NCBI GenBank assembly: GCA_948146395.1
Contig: OX411543.1
Coordinates: 73,743,558 to 73,807,557, forward strand
Direction of reading: 5' to 3'
Length of the DNA stretch: 64,000 nt
DNA from: Fragum whitleyi
Taxonomy: Eukaryota; Mollusca; Bivalvia; Cardiida; Cardiidae
Below are positions 58,690-64,000 of the stretch, piece by piece. Position 1 is the stretch's first letter. Every line of letters begins with the position of its first letter. Below the pieces are notes generated by a model. That model made no database searches and was not told where the DNA came from. It was given only the letters and a program-made list of their open reading frames with translations. Position numbers and translations under genes: made by a program.

Positions 58690-60535
58690 AACAAGAGGAC
58701 CATAGGGACCCTTAATCGCTCACCTGAATGAACTGTCTAGAATTTTCAAAAGAAGAATGAGAAATATAATGATGAATGACTGAGCTAAACAAAGCTGTTG
58801 CTTCTATACAACTTGAGAATGCGTTTTTTACAATTTTAAGGTTGACTTACAAAGATTTTATAATTGATTTTGTGACCTATTCTTAACCCCAGATGACCCT
58901 ATTTCGATCTCATCCGAGATTTCATCTAGACAATCATTCTGACCAAATCTCAGGTTGATCGGCCAAGAATTGTGGCCTCTAGAGTGCATACAAGGTTTTT
59001 CTTAGATTTGACCCAGTGACCTAGTTTTTGACCCCGGTTAACCCAATTTCAAACTTGTCCAAGATTTCATCAAAACAATCATTCTGACCAAATTTCCGGT
59101 TGATCGGACAAAAAATGTGGCCTCTAGAGTGCATACAAGGTTTTTCTAAGATTTGACCCAGTGACCTAGTTTTTGACCCCGGTTGACCCAATTTCAAACT
59201 TGTCCAAGATTTCATCAAAATAATCATTCTGACCAAATTTCCGGTTGATCGGGCAATAAACGTGGCCACTAGAGTGCATACAAGTTTTTTTTTAGATTTG
59301 ACCATGTGACCTAGTTTTTGACCCTAGATGACCCAATTTCGAACTTGTCCGAGATTTCATCAGGACAATCATTCTTACCAAATTTCAGGTTGATCGAGCA
59401 AAAAATGTGGCCTCTAGAGCGCATACAAGGTTTTTCTTAGAATTGACCCTGTGACCTAGTTTTTGACCCCGGTTGACCCAATTTCGAACTTGTCCGAGAT
59501 TTTATTAGGACAATCATTCTGACCAAGTTTCAGGTTGATTGAGCAAAAAATGTGGCCTATAGAGTGCATACAAGGTTTTTCTTAGATTTGACCCTGTGAC
59601 CTAGATTTTGACCCCGGTTGACCTTATTTCGAACTTGTCCGAGATTTCATTAGGACAATCATTCTGACCAAATTTCCGGTTGATCGGGCAAAAAATGTGG
59701 CCTCTAGAGTGCATACAAGGTTTTTTTGGATTTGACCCTGTGACCTAGTTTTTGACCCCAGTTGACCCAATTTGGAACTCATTCAAGGTTTGATCAAGAC
59801 AATCATTCTGACCACAATTCAGGTTGAACGGGCAAAAAATGTGACCTCAAGAGTGCATACAAGGTTTTTCTCAGATTTAACCCCGTGACCTAGTTTTTGA
59901 CCCCAGCTGACCAAGTTTCCAACTCGTCCGAGATTTCATCAAGACAATCATTCTGTCCACAATTCAGGTTGAACGGACAAAAAATGTGGCCTCTAGAGTG
60001 CATACAAGGTTTTTCTTAGATTTGACCCGGTGACCTAGTTTTTGACCTCAGTTGACCCAATTTCGAACTCGTCCGAGATTTTATTAAGACAATCATTCTG
60101 ACCAAAATTCAGGTTGATCGGACAAAAAATGTGGCCTCTAGAGTGCATACAAGGTTTTTCTTAGATTTGACCCGGTGACCAAGTTTTGTACCCCAGTTGA
60201 CCTTATTTCGAACTTGTCCGAGATTTCATCAAGACAATCATTCTGACCAAAATTCAGGTTGATCTGGCAAAAAATGTGGCCTCTAGAGTGCATACAAGTT
60301 TTTCCTTAGATTTGACCCCTTGACCTTGTTTTTTACTCCAGTTGACCCAATTTCGAACTCGTCCGAGATTTCATCAAGACAATCATTCTGACCTAAATTC
60401 AGGTTGATCGGGCAAAAAATGTGGCCTCTAGAGTGCATACAAGGCAAATGTTGACGACGCACGACGGACGACGGACGACCGACATCCACCTGACCACAAT
60501 AGCTCACCTTGAGCACTTCGTGCTCAGGTGAGCTA
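58690..60535. mobile_element. tandem-repeat transposon, bivalve type, copy 1
   Basis: Left terminus AACAAGAGGACCATAGGG with CGCTCACCTGAA; right terminus a 36-bp hairpin AGCTCACCTTGAGCAC..GTGCTCAGGTGAGCT. Between them are 11 units of 145 bp. The GCTCACCTGA words at both ends are inverted. Non-autonomous; bivalve genomes contain comparable repeat-bearing elements (pearl-like), but homology to a named family was not tested. Confidence 0.75.
58858..60444. repeat. 11-unit tandem array, 145-bp period
   Basis: GAGTGCATACAAGG-type phrases recur at 58982, 59127, 59272, 59417, 59562, 59707, 59851, 59996, 60141, 60286 and 60431. Spacing is 145 bp with one 144. Units share GTGACCTAGTTTTTGACC and AATGTGGCCTCTAGAG. 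Confidence 0.95.
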
Positions 60536-60674
60536 AAACGTATTTTTTGGCATTTATATCATTTTGAGTGGGCGTTTTTACATCTACCCGTGTTAGTGCG
60601 TGAGAAAATCCAGTCAGATGTTAATAGCTTTTCAAAAAAGTAGGTCCAACTCTTGTCAAATTTTCTTTTTTCTT

Positions 60675-60943
60675 CAGTTGGTAGCGCGTCGGACTGTCAA
60701 TCTAGAGGTCCGAGGTTCGATCCCCGACGGCGGCACTCATTCTTTCCGACTATTTGTCTCTCACCAATGGGTTGATAATCGTAGACCTATGTGAGATAGC
60801 AGCTGGAGGCTAGGAAAGGATGTTATGGTTGTACTGGTTAGAGAAATACCAGAAATCCATTGTTAGGTGCTCCAGCCGCCGCGATATAACTGAAAAAATG
60901 TTGAAGGCGACGAAAAACTCCATTTAATCAATCAATAAATGTA
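60675..60943 (+). mobile_element. SINE family 2, copy 2
   Basis: Head begins CAGTTGGTAGCGCGTCGG with B box GAGGTTCGATCCC, lacking the first bases of the tRNA part. The tail ends TTTAATCAATCAAT. Confidence 0.85.
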
Positions 60944-61091
60944 CTATAATTCATAGATAATTTCCGTTTAACCTTTAGACATTCTTTTTATATCAAATAA
61001 GTGCTTCATAGTATATTGCATACTATATTTTTTTATAATAATTATTACCTAATTTCCACATCAAAAGCGAATAGATCTTGCTACGTGCCAA

Positions 61092-61206
61092 TGTAACACG
61101 AACAAAGAAGCCAGCAACAAACTTTACAATTAACAATATTTATTGACAATAATTACAGAATTATTGACAATATGAAACTAATACAAAAACAAATTACAAT
61201 ACCTTT
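61092..61206 (-). mobile_element. partial gypsy LTR (duplication breakpoint)
   Basis: Identical to the first 113 bp of the LTR at 62764-63300 and truncated where unit 2 of the duplication begins. Confidence 0.75.
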
Positions 61207-62205
61207 GATTGAGCAAAAAATGTGGCCTATAGAGTGCATACAAGGTTTTTCTTAGATTTGACCCTGAGACCTAGATTTTGACCCCGGTTGACCTTATTTT
61301 GAACTTGTCCGAGATTTCATTAGGACAATCATTCTGACCAAATTTCCGGTTGATCGGGCAAAAAATGTGGCCTCTAGAGTGCATACAAGTTTTTTTTGGA
61401 TTTGACCCTGTGACCTAGTTTTTGACCCCAGTTGACCCAATTTGGAACTCATTCAAGGTTTGATCAAGACAATCATTCTGACCACAATGTAGGTTGAACG
61501 GGCAAAAAATGTGGCCTCTAGAGTGCATACAAGGTTTTTCTCAGATTTAACCCCGTGACCTAGTTTTTGACCCCAGCTGACCAAGTTTCCAACTCGTCCG
61601 AGATTTCATCAAGACAATCATTCTGTCCACAATTCAGGTTGAACGGACAAAAAATGTGGCCTCTAGAGTGCATACAAGGTTTTTCTTAGATTTGACCCGG
61701 TGACCTAGTTTTTGACCCCAGTTGACCCAATTTCGAACTCGTCCGAGATTTTATTAAGACAATCATTCTGACCAAAATTCAGGTTGATCGGACAAAAAAT
61801 GTGGCCTCTAGAGTGCATACAAGGTTTTTCTTAGATTTGACCCGGTGACCAAGTTTTGTACCCCAGTTGACCTTATTTCGAACTTGTCCGAGATTTCATC
61901 AAGACAATCATTCTGACCAAAATTCAGGTTGATCTGGCAAAAAATGTGGCCTCTAGAGTGCATACAAGTTTTTCCTTAGATTTGACCCCTTGACCTAGTT
62001 TTTTACTCCAGTTGACCCAATTTCGAACTCGTCCGAGATTTCATCAAGACAATCATTCTGACCTAAATTCAGGTTGATCGGGCAAAAAATGTGGCCTCTA
62101 GAGTGCATACAAGGCAAATGTTGACGACGCACGACGGACGACGGACGACCGACATCCACCTGACCACAATAGCTCACCTTGAGCACTTCGTGCTCAGGTG
62201 AGCTA
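61207..62205. mobile_element. tandem-repeat transposon, duplicated part
   Basis: Seven 145-bp units and the terminal hairpin (62170-62205), a copy of 59537-60535. Confidence 0.85.
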
Positions 62206-62343
62206 AAACGTATTTTTTGGCATTTATATCATTTTGAGTGGGCGTTTTTACATCTACCCGTGTTAGTGCGTGAGAAAATCCAGTCAGATGTTAATAGCTT
62301 TTCAAAAAAGTAGGTCCAACTCTTGTCAAATTTTCTTTTTTCT

Positions 62344-62613
62344 TCAGTTGGTAGCGCGTCGGACTGTCAATCTAGAGGTCCGAGGTTCGATCCCCGACGG
62401 CGGCACTCATTCTTTCCGACTATTTGTCTCTCACCAATGGGTTGATAATCGTAGACCTATGTGAGATAGCAGCTGGAGGCTAGGAAAGGATGTTATGGTT
62501 GTACTGGTTAGAGAAATACCAGAAATCCATTGTTAGGTGCTCCAGCCGCCGCGATATAACTGAAAAAATGTTGAAGGCGACGAAAAACTCCATTTAATCA
62601 ATCAATAAATGTA
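62344..62613 (+). mobile_element. SINE family 2, copy 3
   Basis: Same as copy 2 through the segmental duplication; no difference noticed within the SINE. Confidence 0.85.
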
Positions 62614-62763
62614 CTATAATTCATAGATAATTTCCGTTTAACCTTTAGACATTCTTTTTATATCAAATAAGTGCTTCATAGTATATTGCATACTATATTT
62701 TTTTTATAATAATTCTTACCTAATTTCCACATCAAAAGCGAATAGATCTTGCTACGTGCCAAT

Positions 62764-63300
62764 GTAACACGAACAAAGAAGCCAGCAACAAACTTTACAA
62801 TTAACAATATTTATTGACAATAATTACAGAATTATTGACAATATGAAACTAATACAAAAACAAATTACAATACCTTGAATGTTTAATCCTAGAGTTTTAA
62901 TTTTAGATCCAATTTATTTAAGTTCCTGGTCCACAAATAATAAGTCCAATAATATCTGAATTTAAAATTAAACACGCTTTTAAACACACTTTTAAGATAA
63001 CAAGAGATCCCCTTTTAGTTTAACACAGTACTACTAAATGAAACCATAAGTCTAAATCAAGTGAACCAAGAATGCTGTAGGAACCCCTTTATATAATACT
63101 ATAGAACAATCTGGAATAGTATAGAACATAAGAATACTCTAGAGTCTGAATCATCTTCCAAAAGGCCTTTCTAGAAAGATCTAAAATCTTCTACATATCT
63201 ATTACCTTAAAGTGTCAAGAGATATTGGAAAATCCCCAGACTAATTCTAAAAATAGACATGGTAAATACCATTAGGTTTATTTATAGTCTATATATAACA
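62764..63300 (-). mobile_element. 3' LTR of a Ty3/gypsy element
   Basis: On the minus strand it starts TGTTATATATAG right after a polypurine tract (TTTCAAGGGGGAAAG, 63301-63315) and ends CGTGTTACA. Both ends are TG..CA. AATAAATATTG near the end may be its polyadenylation signal. Confidence 0.75.
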
Positions 63301-63315
63301 CTTTCCCCCTTGAAA

Positions 63316-63581
63316 GAAAAAAGAAAGGTTTATGAAATAAATCTTTCTTTTTGCATTATCTTTAGCATATACAATGATAATATACTTTACGCAATTGATA
63401 AAATCATAATTTGTTGAAACATTTCAGCACATCTAGCATGAAAATTACAAACAATTTTCATCAAAAGAATTGAAAAAGAGATATATATGCATACATATAT
63501 ACATACATATATAAAAAAAAATATAGTAAAATGTAACTGTTAAATTCAATGTTTACATTAAAGATAAGACAATTCAAATTT
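63316..63581. other. gypsy internal region without integrase
   Basis: AT-rich, no integrase HHCC or DDE motif in any frame that I could see. Confidence 0.6.
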
Positions 63582-63941
63582 TTAGACTCTTGACAGAGCA
63601 TCTGGTATAATGTTGTCTTTTCCTTTAATGTGTCTTACATCAAGATCAAATTCTTGAAGTGACAAACTCCACCTCAATAATCTTTGATTCTTACTCTTAA
63701 GTTTGTGGAGAAAACTTAAGGGATTGTGATCACTGAATACAACTATAGGAGAAGTTGCAGATGTTAAATAAACTTCAAAATGTTGGATTGCTAAAATCAA
63801 AGCAAGACATTCTTTTTCAATGGTGGAGTAGTTTTTCTGATGTTTGTTTAATTTTTTAGAAAAATAACAAACTGGATGATCAATACCGTCATTGTCTTCT
63901 TGCAAAAGAACAGCACCAAATACCCACATCGCTTGCATCAA
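63582..63941 (-). pseudogene. Ty3/gypsy RNase H fragment, frameshifted
   Basis: GAVLLQED, VCYFSKKLNKHQKNYSTIEKE, FSDHNPL, LLRWSLSLQEF and the closing DNIIPDALSRV are the standard gypsy RNase H motifs. Upstream, APDFDKCFKLAVDASDVG is in another frame: one extra T near 63917 breaks it. A stop follows DALSRV directly. Normally an integrase would follow; here only about 265 bp of AT-rich DNA separates it from the polypurine tract. The element continues past the window. Confidence 0.88.
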
Positions 63942-64000
63942 CAGCTAATTTGAAACATTTGTCAAAATCAGGTGCTAAAAGAACTGGTGTGCTCTTTAGT

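Larger units (their letters stand above)
59537..62876. repeat. tandem segmental duplication, 2 x 1670 bp
   Basis: GATTGAGCAAAAAATGTGG starts unit 1 at 59537 and unit 2 at 61207. Both contain seven 145-bp monomers, the terminal hairpin, a SINE family 2 copy and about 110 bp of LTR. About ten differences were noted over 1670 bp. Confidence 0.9.

Noticed and set aside
58858..60444. CRISPR-like array
   Set aside because: Direct 145-bp units with no unique spacers in a eukaryotic transposon.
59021..62186. Minus-strand ORFs in the 145-bp arrays
   Set aside because: They repeat with the monomer and reflect a stop-free frame in the satellite, not selection for protein.

Overview
This 64 kb window is AT-rich, intron-bearing animal nuclear DNA. 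The organism is most likely a bivalve mollusc. The main clues are tRNA-derived SINEs, a DIRS retroelement, many foldback/MITE families, and a 145-bp tandem repeat of a type I associate with clam-like genomes. The species assignment is inference. There are no operons, Shine-Dalgarno sites or CRISPR arrays.

Two host genes can be reconstructed exon by exon with consistent splice sites and phases. The first is a complete five-exon LIM-homeodomain gene on the + strand (28135-32977, 316 aa), with an unusual Lys at homeodomain position 50. The second is a seven-exon SLC16/monocarboxylate-transporter-like gene on the - strand (ATG near 55437, stop at 40470, about 524 aa). Its second intron carries an apparently intact DIRS element (47459-52552). 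Its fifth exon has an 87-nt in-frame tandem duplication that supplies a second 3' splice site.

Most of the rest is mobile DNA. From left to right: a LINE 3' tail (1-240); an inverted SINE pair; MITE family A; a nearly full-length two-ORF LINE with three single-base frameshifts (about 1216-6297); SINEs and MITE families B and C (7.9-15 kb); a 2 x 314 bp tandem duplication (18.4-19.0 kb); long microsatellites (19.6-21.2 kb); a 1.2-kb CpG-rich giant inverted repeat with about 11-bp internal phasing (21988-23180); and an element with nine 81-bp minisatellite units (23.2-24.3 kb). Beyond the LIM-HD gene there is a decayed Tc1-like transposase (35.5-36.5 kb), and many foldback elements lie around and inside the transporter gene. 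The right end holds a transposon with 11 units of 145 bp, duplicated in tandem as a 1670-bp block (59.5-62.9 kb), and a Ty3/gypsy 3' end (62764-63941) whose RNase H lies next to the PPT and LTR with no integrase between.

The host genes share no evident pathway: one is a transcription factor, the other a membrane transporter. What unites the window is heavy recent transposition into introns and intergenic DNA. Best candidates for something undescribed are the 11-bp-phased giant inverted repeat, the small MITE families defined here (A-D), the intact DIRS with promoter-like ITRs, and the 88-bp perfect palindrome at 46860-46947.
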